Of a stretch of 64,000 bases of DNA, positions 54,340 through 62,554 are shown piece by piece. How positions within the stretch are numbered: the first letter of the stretch is position 1; each line of letters opens with the position of its first letter. The stretch is from CAVXFB01 sp963760935 (GTDB lineage Bacteria; Planctomycetota; Planctomycetia; Pirellulales; Thermoguttaceae): the NCBI GenBank assembly GCA_963760935.1, contig CAVXFB010000003.1, positions 310,001-374,000 on the forward strand. The letters run 5' to 3'. The position numbers were made by a program, and so were the translations under genes. The notes beneath the pieces are model-generated. The model did not search any database. It saw only the letters and a program-made list of their open reading frames with translations, and had not been told where the DNA came from.

Positions 54340-54450
54340 TGACTGTAACTCCTGTTTTTGGTGAGAGACTCAAGTTAACGCAATGAACGAACGTGTAGAC
54401 TTTGTGTTGTTTGCCGCCTAATACAGTTCTCCACTGCGGGGGTGGAGCTT

Positions 54451-55035
54451 TCAGCGTTGCTCCAATGCTTTTCGCAGCGTGGCGACCTCCTCCTGTAGTT
54501 CAGCGATTGCCTTGCGGAGATCCGTTTCGGCGACGCCTTGACTCTCTGCCGCCAGTTGTTCCGCAGACGGCGTCTGGTGGTTAGGCGACATGAAGGCTCG
54601 CATAAAGGGTCCCATCATTGCCTCGGCCCAACCGCACCCCATCATTGGCATGCCATAGATGCCCAATGTCTGACCCAGGTAGCGGTCAAACTCCCGCTGC
54701 GATTTTAGAAAGGCCGTCAACGCACCATTGAAGTACTTCTCAACGAAGTCCTTCAACAAGGATTCATTCGAGCGAATTATCTGGTGTAAGAGTTCGGTGG
54801 GAAAAGCAGCCAGTTTCAGGGGGTCATGATCGAGGATCAACTGAGTCAAAATACGTCCTGTGATGTCATCTCCCGTCTTGGAATCGCTTACCGTAACGCT
54901 ATATCCATCGCAGACCAGCCGGTAGATGTCGTCGAGTGTCAAGTGTTGGCTGCGCGTGCAATCGTAATACCGGCGATTGGGATACCGCCGCAGTTCTACT
55001 TGCATACCATCGGAAGATTGGTGTTCACTACTCAT
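54451..55035 (-). CDS. phaR: PHA synthesis regulator PhaR
   Basis: The 194-residue product has the PHB/PHA accumulation regulator DNA-binding domain at its N-terminus: VELRRYPNRRYYDCTRSQHL then TLDDIYRLV and VSDSKTGDDITGRILTQLIL. The middle holds the PHB_acc region (HQIIRSNESLLKDFVEKYFN) and the C-terminus a coiled coil (IAELQEEVATLRKALEQ). PhaR represses phasin and its own gene and leaves DNA to bind PHA polymer when granules form. A perfect inverted repeat just upstream of its ATG is a candidate operator. The start at 55035 fits the domain boundary. Confidence 0.92.
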   Translation of the reverse strand: MSSEHQSSDGMQVELRRYPNRRYYDCTRSQHLTLDDIYRLVCDGYSVTVSDSKTGDDITGRILTQLILDHDPLKLAAFPTELLHQIIRSNESLLKDFVEKYFNGALTAFLKSQREFDRYLGQTLGIYGMPMMGCGWAEAMMGPFMRAFMSPNHQTPSAEQLAAESQGVAETDLRKAIAELQEEVATLRKALEQR

Positions 55036-55042
55036 GACAGGG

Positions 55043-55062
55043 TTTTGTGCGTTTGCACAAAA
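55043..55062. promoter_or_regulatory. Candidate PhaR operator (inverted repeat)
   Basis: TTTTGTGC-GTTT-GCACAAAA is a perfect 8+8 inverted repeat ending 8 bases before the phaR start codon. The TGC/GCA half-sites agree with known PhaR targets in other bacteria. A weaker lookalike (TTTGTGTTGTTTGCC) lies upstream of the phasin gene near 54400. Autoregulation is inferred. Confidence 0.55.
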
Positions 55063-55250
55063 ATGGGTCTGTGGAAATAGTAGGCTGTATCATTCATCTT
55101 GTCAATAGGCGGAAAATCGCTACAATTTCGTGTGGGAGCACTTCGGAAGTAGATAGTGCATACGCACCAACAGCTTCGCAGCGGCATACTATATCGCTAG
55201 TAACCATAGAGTGGGGGTCGTAAGACCATCTTGCATAAGGGTATCACGAT

Positions 55251-56162
55251 ATGGATATTCTAGGAAAGGTTGCCATCGTCACCGGCGCCGGTAGCGGCAT
55301 CGGAGAAGCTGTGTCGCTCGAATTGGCACGCCGCGAAGTAAAGGCCATCGCGCTGGTTGACCGTTCCGACTCGGTGGTTCACCTGTCGGACTCGATCGAC
55401 CAATTTACGGGCAAAAGAATCCTCTCCCAGGCCTACGTCGGCGATGTGTCGGACGACACGTTTCGCCGCCAGATATTCGACGATATCACCAATCGTTGGG
55501 GGGTTCCGCGTATCTGCGTACCCGCCGCCGGAGTTACCCGGGACAGTTTGGCCGCGCGCGTGGACAAGACGTCGGGCAAAGCCTCGCTTTATCCAATTGA
55601 CGAGTTCCGTCGCGTAGTCGAGATCAACCTGATTGCTCCGATTTACTGGGCGCTGGAGATGGTAGGGCGGATCGCCGAGGATCGCTTTGCCCGCGGACTG
55701 ACCGCATGGCAGTCGGCAGAAAAGATACAGGGAACCGTGATTTTCATTGGCTCAGTGTCCTCGCGGGGCAACAAAGGACAAATTGCCTACGCCGCCACTA
55801 AAGCAGGCCTCGAGGGTGCAGCCGCCACGCTGACTCTGGAAGCTATGTATCACGGAGTGCGTTGCGGGGTAATCCACCCGGGATTTACCGATACGCCAAT
55901 GGTCCGTGCCTTGGGCGAGCAGTACATTCAAGAACGTATCCTGCCACAGACCCAATTGGGACGACTGATCAGGGCTGAAGAAATCGCCGGCGCAATCTGT
56001 TTTATGATCGGCAACTCGGCCGTGAGCGGGGAACTGTGGGCGGACGCGGGTTGGCATGCCGAAAACTCGGCCCCTCGCACCAATATCGTATCGACCGGCA
56101 ATGGGACGCCAGCATCTTCCGCTGCGTCGCCAACGACCTCATCAACCGAGGGCGATGGTTAG
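55251..56162 (+). CDS. SDR-family reductase, probable 3-ketoacyl-CoA/ACP reductase
   Basis: The 303-residue product has the SDR motifs VTGAGSGIGEAVSLEL, catalytic Ser in FIGSVSSRGNKG and Tyr/Lys in AYAATKAGLEG, then HPGFTDTPM. Two insertions and a Ser/Thr-rich tail make it longer than FabG or PhaB (about 245). It is divergent from phaR and adjacent to the PHA genes, so acetoacetyl-CoA reduction to (R)-3-hydroxybutyryl-CoA is the most economical guess. Sequence alone does not fix the substrate. The ribosome binding site is weak. Confidence 0.75.
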   Translation: MDILGKVAIVTGAGSGIGEAVSLELARREVKAIALVDRSDSVVHLSDSIDQFTGKRILSQAYVGDVSDDTFRRQIFDDITNRWGVPRICVPAAGVTRDSLAARVDKTSGKASLYPIDEFRRVVEINLIAPIYWALEMVGRIAEDRFARGLTAWQSAEKIQGTVIFIGSVSSRGNKGQIAYAATKAGLEGAAATLTLEAMYHGVRCGVIHPGFTDTPMVRALGEQYIQERILPQTQLGRLIRAEEIAGAICFMIGNSAVSGELWADAGWHAENSAPRTNIVSTGNGTPASSAASPTTSSTEGDG

Positions 56163-56242
56163 ACGCGTACGCGATTCGCTAGGTCGGCCCCCACCCTTCC
56201 AACGCCTTGATCGCCGCCGCTGGGTCGCTATAATCAGGGCCC

Positions 56243-56953
56243 ATGTCTCAACTTGGAGTGAATATCGACCATGTGGCCACCGTCCGACAGGCGCGGCGCA
56301 CGTACGAGCCGGATCCTGTCTGGGCTGCGGCCCTAGCGGAATTGGGCGGTGCCGATGGCATCACCGTTCATCTGCGGGAAGATCGCCGCCATATCTCTGA
56401 CCGCGATTTGCGCATTCTGCGCGAGACAGTCTCGGTGAAGTTGAATCTGGAGATGGCCTGCCAAGCGGAGATCGCACGGATCGCCTGCGAGGTCAAGCCT
56501 GACCAAGCAACGCTCGTGCCCGAAAAGCGGGAAGAGATCACTACCGAGGGTGGGCTGGACGTCTGTGCCAACCGTGATCGCGTGGCCCATACGGTCGAGA
56601 CCCTGCGGCAAGCAGGCGTCTCGGTCAGTCTGTTCCTCGATCCGAATCCCCGTCAAATCGAAGAAGCTGCCCGCACGGCGGTCGACGCCGTGGAACTGCA
56701 CACCGGTCAATATGCGCTCGCCACAGGAGCGGCGCAGGAGACAGAATTGGACAACCTGAGAATGGTTGGCGCCATGGTCCGCGATGCAGGAATGGCGCTA
56801 CATGCCGGCCACGGTCTGACGTACCGAAACGTCAAGCCGGTGGCGGCAATCGCCGACATGCACGAATTGAACATCGGCCACAGCATCATTGCACGAGCCA
56901 TCATGGTGGGCATCCAAGAGGCGGTGCGGGAGATGAAACGGCTCGTGTCGTAA
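56243..56953 (+). CDS. pdxJ: Pyridoxine 5'-phosphate synthase PdxJ
   Basis: The 236-residue product has the PdxJ start MSQLGVNIDHVATVRQARRT, then GITVHLREDRRHI, NLEMACQAEI, TLVPEKREEITTEGGLDV and LHAGHGLTYRNV. All match the family TIM barrel and its phosphate and active-site loops. It joins 1-deoxyxylulose 5-phosphate and 3-amino-2-oxopropyl phosphate to give pyridoxine 5'-phosphate. The length is normal. It is followed 111 bases later by dapA on the same strand. Confidence 0.96.
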   Translation: MSQLGVNIDHVATVRQARRTYEPDPVWAAALAELGGADGITVHLREDRRHISDRDLRILRETVSVKLNLEMACQAEIARIACEVKPDQATLVPEKREEITTEGGLDVCANRDRVAHTVETLRQAGVSVSLFLDPNPRQIEEAARTAVDAVELHTGQYALATGAAQETELDNLRMVGAMVRDAGMALHAGHGLTYRNVKPVAAIADMHELNIGHSIIARAIMVGIQEAVREMKRLVS

Positions 56954-57064
56954 AGGGGACTGTCTGTGGCGACCGCACTCGTTGTCCACACTCGCCGATA
57001 ACACACATCACTCACATCACCATCATCGTTACGCCAGGACATAATCCACATCGAGAAGACAACT

Positions 57065-57964
57065 ATGCCAACGCGCAGTGAAGAATTTGCCGGCCTGTCA
57101 ACCGCTTTGATCACCCCGTTTCGTAATGGGGAGGTGGACGTCGAAGCGTTGCAACAACAGGTAGAGTTCCAGATATTGGCGGGCGCGACCGGCGTCTGCC
57201 CGGTTGGGACGACGGGCGAATGTCCCACGCTTTCGCATCCCGAGCACGAGCGGGTCATCGCCGCAGTGGTGGAGGCGGCCGCCGGACGCATCAAGGTGAT
57301 GGCAGGCACGGGTTCGAACAGCACCGAGGAGGCCCTGCGGTTGACGCGGTGGGCCGCCAAGGCTGGGGCGGACGCCGCCTTGATCGTCGCCCCGTATTAC
57401 AACAAGCCGACTCAAGAGGGCTTCTTTCAGCATTTTCGTGCTTTGGCCCAAGCCGTCGACATTCCCATCTGCATCTACAACATTCCCGGCCGGACGGGCA
57501 AGAATATTGAGCCGGACACCATCGTCCGAATGTCGGAGTTGCCAAACATCACGATGGTGAAGGAGGCGACCGGCTCGTTAGATCAGGCCTCGCAGATCAT
57601 AAACTCCACGGATTTGACCGTGCTCAGCGGCGATGACAGTCTCACGTTGCCGCTGATGTCGATCGGCGCCCGGGGCGTTGTGTCAGTGGTAGGCAATATT
57701 GTGCCCAAGGACATGGCCGCACTGATCGAGGCCTTCGAGGCAGGCGACGTCGCGCTGGCCCAACGCTGGCACCATCAGCTCTTTCCGCTCTGCCGCGATA
57801 TGTTGGGTCTGTCGACGAACCCAATCCCCATCAAGGCCGCGATGAAGATGCTTGGCCGCGATAGCGGCGAACTCCGCATGCCGCTAGTCGCGCTGAGCCC
57901 TGTCGAAGAAGCGAAGCTCCGGACGACTTTGGAGAAGTACGGGCTCTTGCCGAAGCAGCAGTAA
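57065..57964 (+). CDS. dapA: 4-hydroxy-tetrahydrodipicolinate synthase
   Basis: The 299-residue product shows LSTALITPFRNGEVDVEALQ, the GTTGECPTLSHPEH substrate loop, YYNKPTQEGFFQHF, the catalytic Tyr in YNIPGRTGKN and the Schiff-base Lys in MVKEATGSLDQ. It condenses pyruvate with aspartate semialdehyde in the lysine/diaminopimelate pathway. Planctomycetes keep this pathway for lysine and peptidoglycan. No feedback riboswitch is recognised in the 111-base leader. Confidence 0.95.
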   Translation: MPTRSEEFAGLSTALITPFRNGEVDVEALQQQVEFQILAGATGVCPVGTTGECPTLSHPEHERVIAAVVEAAAGRIKVMAGTGSNSTEEALRLTRWAAKAGADAALIVAPYYNKPTQEGFFQHFRALAQAVDIPICIYNIPGRTGKNIEPDTIVRMSELPNITMVKEATGSLDQASQIINSTDLTVLSGDDSLTLPLMSIGARGVVSVVGNIVPKDMAALIEAFEAGDVALAQRWHHQLFPLCRDMLGLSTNPIPIKAAMKMLGRDSGELRMPLVALSPVEEAKLRTTLEKYGLLPKQQ

Positions 57965-58017
57965 GGGGCGATAGGCCTACGGCCGAGCATTCCCAACTCA
58001 CGGCCGACCCGCACGCA

Positions 58018-58173
58018 TCACGCCGCGTCGGCTTTGGGCACTTCCACTGGCGAACTACGATATACTTGGCATTCGGCTAGAGTCCGTTCTACGCGCTTGT
58101 CCAGTTCGTCAATCTGCCTGAGCAATTCCTCATGTTGTGCCTCAAGATCAAGAAGCAGATCAATGGATGCCAT
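58018..58173 (-). CDS. Small coiled-coil protein (51 residues)
   Basis: From ATG 58173 the product reads MASIDLLLDLEAQHEELLRQ then IDELDKRVERTLAECQVYRS, a clear heptad-like coiled coil with an acidic/Pro tail. A longer reading from 58311 adds residues without protein character. It is probably a real small gene of unknown function, convergent with dapA. Confidence 0.55.
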   Translation of the reverse strand: MASIDLLLDLEAQHEELLRQIDELDKRVERTLAECQVYRSSPVEVPKADAA

Positions 58174-58668
58174 CGCAGATCGGCCGGGGTTAATGGTGCT
58201 GCTAGTCACGTGGGTGGAAGACGGTGGCGGGTCCTTTCGGAATCCGCGGTGGGCAAGGCCGATGCTTCGTCGGTCTTGGTAACTGCATCGGACGCCATCG
58301 GGCCCTGGCATGACAACGACTTTGCCCCGTGCCTCATCCTTTGCGAGGTGTATGGTTTACGAAGACTTTGCGGTGTTTGCGGCCGCAAAGTCGGCCCGGT
58401 TGGCGGATTGCCCCTATGGTGAAAATTCCGTGTGTGGCCCAGGGCGGTGACCTGCCCCCATTTTCTGTACCATGGGTAATGAGAGTATTGATTGGGTAAC
58501 GGGTAATGGTAAGTATTCAATGCTTCGGCTGTGCTGCTGCTGGAGCGTAGGCGCAGCCGGAGTGGAAGCAGCAGCACAGCCGGCGGCAAACTCCGCCGGT
58601 GGTTGTACTCCAGTCGCCAGGCGTCGATCTGTCGCTTCCGGCCTGGGGGCCCCGGCCCGTTTGAGCAG
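58174..58668. other. Intergenic region with nested inverted repeats
   Basis: No gene is evident. CACATT-type promoter signals are absent. The phrase TGACCTGCCCCCATTTTCTG at 58448 resembles an insertion-sequence end but has no partner. The region from 58527 to 58602 folds strongly and is annotated separately. Confidence 0.45.
58527..58602. repeat. 15-bp perfect inverted repeat plus adjacent hairpin
   Basis: GGCTGTGCTGCTGCT (58527-58541) pairs perfectly with AGCAGCAGCACAGCC (58567-58581). Directly after, CCGGCGG-CAAACT-CCGCCGG forms another hairpin (about 58580-58602). It lies just past the 3' end of the gene at 58669, but there is no T-run. Confidence 0.7.
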
Positions 58669-59931
58669 TCAGTTGCTTTGAATCGAGGCCCTGTCGATGC
58701 GGTATACGCGCTTGCGCAACGAAGGAAACTCGTCGCTGAACTGGCCCGCGTCGGCCTCAATTGTCCGGTGCTCGTCGACCACTTCAATCTTGCTGCCGGC
58801 AGCCAAGCCGGGAATGGTGAATGTGGCTCTCGCCGGACGCGGGCTAATCGGCGCAAATTGCTCGCGTCTTTCGGCCCCCGGCCCCAAATCAATATTTTGG
58901 GCGAATATGTAGATGGCCCCGGCATGCTGCGTGGCCATCATGTGGCATTTGAGACCACCATTGTCAAGCGTCATTTCGATCTTGGCATCGGCCGGCGCCG
59001 CCAAGATGGCCGGACTAAGCCGCGTCAATTGTGCATTGAGCCGCCTCAGTTCATCCTGCATCGCTTCGATTGGCGCGAAAGGCTGGTAATCAGGCTGAAA
59101 GCGATGGGTGAAATACCCAATGACCGTTGCGCCGCGAATTATTGCCATCCAGACTTCAGCGCGCGTGTGGTTGGGCCCCACGTCCGGCTGCTTGCCGAAG
59201 GTCACAAACTTGCCGCCATTATTGGTCTCAATCCACGCATAAACTGGCTTATCGGGTCCGGCGATACTCCGTAACTCGGCGACTCCATCTGCCACATCCG
59301 TCAACCGCGAGGGACTGCCGTACCCATAGATTGGATAGATATCGAAGCCAAGAATATCGCAGTGTTTGGAGAACGCCCGGTACATTGCACCTTTCGTTGA
59401 CAGATTTAGCCGGCCTACGTAGGTCTTCATAAACTCGGGTGTGAATGTCATCAGCACTGGACGCTTCAACGGGTCGATCGACTTAGCTTCTCGGTAGTTC
59501 TTGGCCAATTCCGCTTCTGATCCACGCGGTTTGTCACCGCTCTGCGCCGCGGGCATGTCGGGCTTATCGGGTTGAATCCAACCCAGAACATTCGTCGAAT
59601 TTACGACGTTGTCGCCGTCAGCTCGGATGCTCTTATCGATCGATGGAACAACATACAGCCCCTGTTTCTGTGCCGCCGCAATATACTCGCCCAGTTCTCC
59701 GGGTTTGCCAGCGTATCCGGCCATAGTGTTAAACCCGAGTTTCTTCTCTGCCGCAAAGAGATCGAGCGGCTGAACCCATCCCATCAAGACTAGGAAGGGT
59801 TTGCCGTTGACCCTCAACTCACGGTGGTTGCCGATCTGAACAGTCTCGATCGGCTCAAGCACCTCGCCGGACCGCACGGGTGTGCACACTCCCAGAACGA
59901 CCACGCTAATTAGAGCGATGGGAACTCTCAT
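58669..59931 (-). CDS. Exported TIM-barrel glycosidase-like hypothetical protein
   Basis: ATG 59931 (MRVPIALISVVVLGVCTPVR) gives 420 residues with a signal peptide. The body resembles a glycoside-hydrolase barrel: FLVLMGWVQPLDLFAAEKKL, then YAGKPGELGEYIAAAQKQGL, CDILGFDIYPIYGYGSP, VYAWIETNNGGKFVTFGK and RAEVWMAIIRGATVIGYFTH. The C-terminal part is a beta-domain (AARATFTIPGLAAGSKIEVV-like RATFTIPGLAAGSKIEVVD). The Glu in WIETN is a candidate catalytic residue by analogy with clan A hydrolases. I cannot name the family or substrate. Confidence 0.65.
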   Translation of the reverse strand: MRVPIALISVVVLGVCTPVRSGEVLEPIETVQIGNHRELRVNGKPFLVLMGWVQPLDLFAAEKKLGFNTMAGYAGKPGELGEYIAAAQKQGLYVVPSIDKSIRADGDNVVNSTNVLGWIQPDKPDMPAAQSGDKPRGSEAELAKNYREAKSIDPLKRPVLMTFTPEFMKTYVGRLNLSTKGAMYRAFSKHCDILGFDIYPIYGYGSPSRLTDVADGVAELRSIAGPDKPVYAWIETNNGGKFVTFGKQPDVGPNHTRAEVWMAIIRGATVIGYFTHRFQPDYQPFAPIEAMQDELRRLNAQLTRLSPAILAAPADAKIEMTLDNGGLKCHMMATQHAGAIYIFAQNIDLGPGAERREQFAPISPRPARATFTIPGLAAGSKIEVVDEHRTIEADAGQFSDEFPSLRKRVYRIDRASIQSN

Positions 59932-60053
59932 GGAGTCTCTCAGCCAATAATGCACACGAGCGGCTCGCAAAGCGCCAACTCGTCAGGATCTCGCCCATTC
60001 CGAGGTATTATATAAGGCAGTTGGTTCGTCGCCAAAGCAAGAAGCAGCTCGCC

Positions 60054-60272
60054 TTACGGCCCTGCGGCGGCCGGCACCGGTTGCTGTATTCCGCCGCCGG
60101 GCTGCAACGCCTCGTCGTCCGAGAGGACGTAGGCCGCCATTGCTGCCAACATTAACAGTACGACGACCCAAGCCCGCCAGTCGCGGTGCAGCCCCTTCCG
60201 CTGTGACGCCGGGTGGTGCTCGTGATGATGCTTGTGCTCGCCCGCCGCCGTGTGTTCGTGCTTCGTGCTCAT
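60054..60272 (-). CDS. Small His-rich single-pass membrane protein
   Basis: The 72-residue product has a His-rich N-terminus (HEHTAAGEHKHHHEHHPAS), one membrane helix (AWVVVLLMLAAMAAYVLS) and a Gly/Pro tail. The His cluster suggests metal binding near the membrane; this is composition-based inference. Many planctomycetes have similar small proteins without assigned function. Confidence 0.6.
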   Translation of the reverse strand: MSTKHEHTAAGEHKHHHEHHPASQRKGLHRDWRAWVVVLLMLAAMAAYVLSDDEALQPGGGIQQPVPAAAGP

Positions 60273-60307
60273 TCAACGCCTGCCTTTCAGAAGAATTTTG
60301 TCGCAAA

Positions 60308-60350
60308 TAGGCCCGGGAGGGATCGAACCTCCGACCAAGGGATTATGAGG
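60308..60350 (-). tRNA. tRNA 3'-half fragment (CAU anticodon loop to acceptor)
   Basis: The minus strand reads CCTCATAATCCCTTGGTC followed by the T-arm GGAGGTTCGATCCCTCC and CGGGCCTA. This is the anticodon loop (CAU), variable region, T-arm and acceptor strand of a tRNA, most like tRNA-Met. The D-arm and a 5' acceptor strand that could pair with CGGGCCT are not found upstream. It is therefore a fragment such as integrative elements leave at tRNA targets, not a working gene. Confidence 0.6.
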
Positions 60351-60694
60351 CACAGTCAAGAGCCTTGCAATACAGTGGTTTCCGAAGGGGGCGCAGGGCA
60401 TGCGCAGGGCGCGAAGCCCGTAATCGCTGAACGTGATGCAATTCATTACACTGTGCTTTTTCTCGCAACCGGGCGCAGCAGCCGCCCACCGTGATATCCG
60501 CATCGACAAGGTCGACAAGTTGTGCGAGCCCATTGGTTTGGGATTGCATCTCAAGCACCCGGTCGGCGAATAAGAATAAATGGTCGCGGGGGACCCATCG
60601 AAGCCGCCAGAATTGAATCACACCCCCGCCCCCAATTATTTCGGCGATGGTACCTATCTGCCATCCGACTCCACATCAGAAATCGAATGTCATA
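60351..60694. other. Region upstream of the tRNA fragment, no clear gene
   Basis: A minus-strand frame here includes LEMQSQTNGLAQLVDLVDAD, which looks protein-like over a short stretch and could be the end of a lost gene next to the tRNA fragment. No complete coding region is supported. Confidence 0.4.
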
Positions 60695-61054
60695 CTAGGC
60701 AGATTCGTCAGAAAGCGTCAATCCCGCCAGGAAATCGCCGAAGCCGACGACAAGTGGCACAAACAGCACCGCAAGAAACGCCAGCAAGTAGAGGCCAGCC
60801 GCCACGAACACCCATAGTGGTTTGCCGCCAACAATCCGCTGTTGCGTTTCAGTTGGACCAAGGCCAGTCGATTCGGAGACCGTATTTGGCCTGATGGAGT
60901 ATGGTTCAGTGGGAGTGGCGTCCATCTTCAAATGAAGCGATCTCGTAGCACTGTTGTCAGACGCCAATTCTGCGAAGGGGTAGCCGCAAAGCGGGCAGAA
61001 CTTTGCAAGCATGCTAATCTTCTGGCAACATTCGGGGCACGTTGTGAGAGCCAT
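60695..61054 (-). CDS. Zinc-ribbon membrane protein (119 residues)
   Basis: The N-terminus MALTTCPECCQKISMLAKFC then PLCGYPF holds a two-pair zinc ribbon (CPEC, CPLC). A linker of about 45 residues leads to one long hydrophobic segment (LWVFVAAGLYLLAFLAVLFV) and a short acidic end. It is a small membrane-anchored protein with a cytosolic zinc finger, of unknown function. It is probably a real gene by composition and clean ends. Confidence 0.65.
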   Translation of the reverse strand: MALTTCPECCQKISMLAKFCPLCGYPFAELASDNSATRSLHLKMDATPTEPYSIRPNTVSESTGLGPTETQQRIVGGKPLWVFVAAGLYLLAFLAVLFVPLVVGFGDFLAGLTLSDESA

Positions 61055-61081
61055 GTCGTTTACCCATGAATCAGAGCGATG

Positions 61082-61753
61082 TCATGCCGAGGGACCAGCC
61101 TTCGGGGCCGCAGGCAACGGTGCCGCCTTTGGAGGTGGCGCAGTTCCTGTTCCCTGCCCCTCCTTCTTCTTCTCGCGTTCACGTTCGATTCTCTCTCGAT
61201 CCGCGCGGACTTTTGATGTCCATCCGCTGCGGGAATAGGCCTGTTCAAACCATCTGTGCCGATCCAGTGTACAAGGAGACTCAAACAGCAACTGCATGCT
61301 TGAATCTCCAGGCTTCTTCTTAAGACTTGCGGTTGGGCTGGATAGCTCACAGCCGATCGAACCATCGCTATCCACCGAGAGTGCAAACTGGCCCACATCC
61401 ATCACATCGGTTCGCTTGTCGCTATCTGAATCCTCCGAACGGATAGGCCCGCTGGCCTGAAAGGGAATCGATGCCGTAAAGTTCTTGCCCTTCACTGCCT
61501 TGACCCAATAATGCTTCTCGGTCGACAGATTGCCAACTGCAAAGAAGCCCGCTGGGTCAGCCGGAACCTCAATGGTATCGGCCGACGAGTCCTCGGAACC
61601 ATCGGTCTTGGATGCTATGACCACCGTAAGAGGCCGCGAATATTGCTCGTGCTTTCCTTGAAACCCGTCCAACCTGAGCGTGGCCTGCCCAACGATTAAC
61701 CCTCGGTTGCTGATAGGCTCGGGAGGCCTCGGCTCGTCGTGAAGCCACACCAT
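61082..61753 (-). CDS. Hypothetical lipoprotein-like or periplasmic protein, start uncertain
   Basis: Protein-like sequence runs from about MVWLHDEPRPPEPIS at 61753 to the stop at 61082, about 223 residues. It contains TLRLDGFQGKHEQYSRPLTV, VGNLSTEKHYWVKAVKGKNF, DSDSDKRTDVMDVGQFALSV and a strongly charged, Pro-rich tail (ERIEREREKKKEGQGTG). Upstream codons are antisense to the mttB-type fragment and do not look real, so the 5' end may have been lost where that fragment begins. No family is recognised. Confidence 0.45.
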   Translation of the reverse strand: MVWLHDEPRPPEPISNRGLIVGQATLRLDGFQGKHEQYSRPLTVVIASKTDGSEDSSADTIEVPADPAGFFAVGNLSTEKHYWVKAVKGKNFTASIPFQASGPIRSEDSDSDKRTDVMDVGQFALSVDSDGSIGCELSSPTASLKKKPGDSSMQLLFESPCTLDRHRWFEQAYSRSGWTSKVRADRERIEREREKKKEGQGTGTAPPPKAAPLPAAPKAGPSA

Positions 61754-61763
61754 ACTCCAATCT

Positions 61764-62525
61764 GTGGAGACATCTCCCGGACTACCACTGTCGGGAAAGT
61801 TCGTGTTGGCCGGCAGCCTCGCCCAAAACTTGGCCGAGGAGCCTGGCATGATCACACTCATCCAGTCGATCCGAGCGGGCCACCCGATGGCATTCTTCCT
61901 CGATCCGGTCGTGGGCAACATGCGCACGGCCGAAGCCTTGTGCGGGGCGCCGGAATCGGCCCTGTCGATTGCCGCGACGTGCCAGCTTGGCACGGAACTG
62001 CTCGGCTTGCCCACTGAAGCCATCGGCTTCGATACCGACGGCTTCAGCAGCCCGCAGACGATGTATCAGAAGGCGCAGAACCTGATCTTTCAGGCGTTGT
62101 CTGGCGGGAAGATGATCGTTGGCGCCGGCTGCATAGAGAGCATTACGACCCTCAGCCCTATCCAACTGGTCATCGACGACGAGCTGATCATGATTGCCAA
62201 GCGATGGCTGCGCGGCATCCGAGTTGACGACGATTCGCTGGCGGTGGAATCTGTCAAACGGGTTGGCCCGCGTGGCAATTTCCTGACCGACGAGCACACG
62301 ATAGCCGGCCTCCGCGGCGGCGAGATGGCCGATCTGAAACTCGCTGAGCGAGATAGCCGACGTCAGGTTTGGGAAAAGACCGGCAAGAAGACGCTGGAAT
62401 CGCGAGCACGAGATAAGGGCTTGGATTTGGTGAAGAATCACCAGGTGCCACCGTTGCCGGACGATGTGTTGCGGGAGCTTGCCGCGATCGTAACGCGTGC
62501 CGACAAGGAAATTGCCGGCGTGTGA
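61764..62525 (+). pseudogene. MttB-type methyltransferase, C-terminal half
   Basis: The frame shows LAGSLAQNLAEEPGMITLIQ, MRTAEALCGAPESALSIAAT, GLPTEAIGFDTDGFSSPQTM, SGGKMIVGAGCIESITTLSP and DDELIMIAKRWLRGIRVDDD. This is the C-terminal half of the trimethylamine/glycine-betaine methyltransferase (MttB) superfamily. Full members have about 480-520 residues, while only about 250 remain. The N-terminal half is absent, replaced by an unrelated minus-strand gene. Sense codons of this kind (no pyrrolysine UAG in the remaining part) fit non-pyrrolysine members. Confidence 0.7.
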
Positions 62526-62554
62526 GCGGCACGTAACTGAGCGACCGTAGCACT

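Noticed and set aside
56954..57064. Lysine riboswitch before dapA
   Set aside because: The 111-base leader is too short and has none of the lysine-element helices.
58448..58471. Insertion-sequence end resembling TGACCTGCCCCC
   Set aside because: Only one copy was seen, with no partner end and no transposase fragment next to it.
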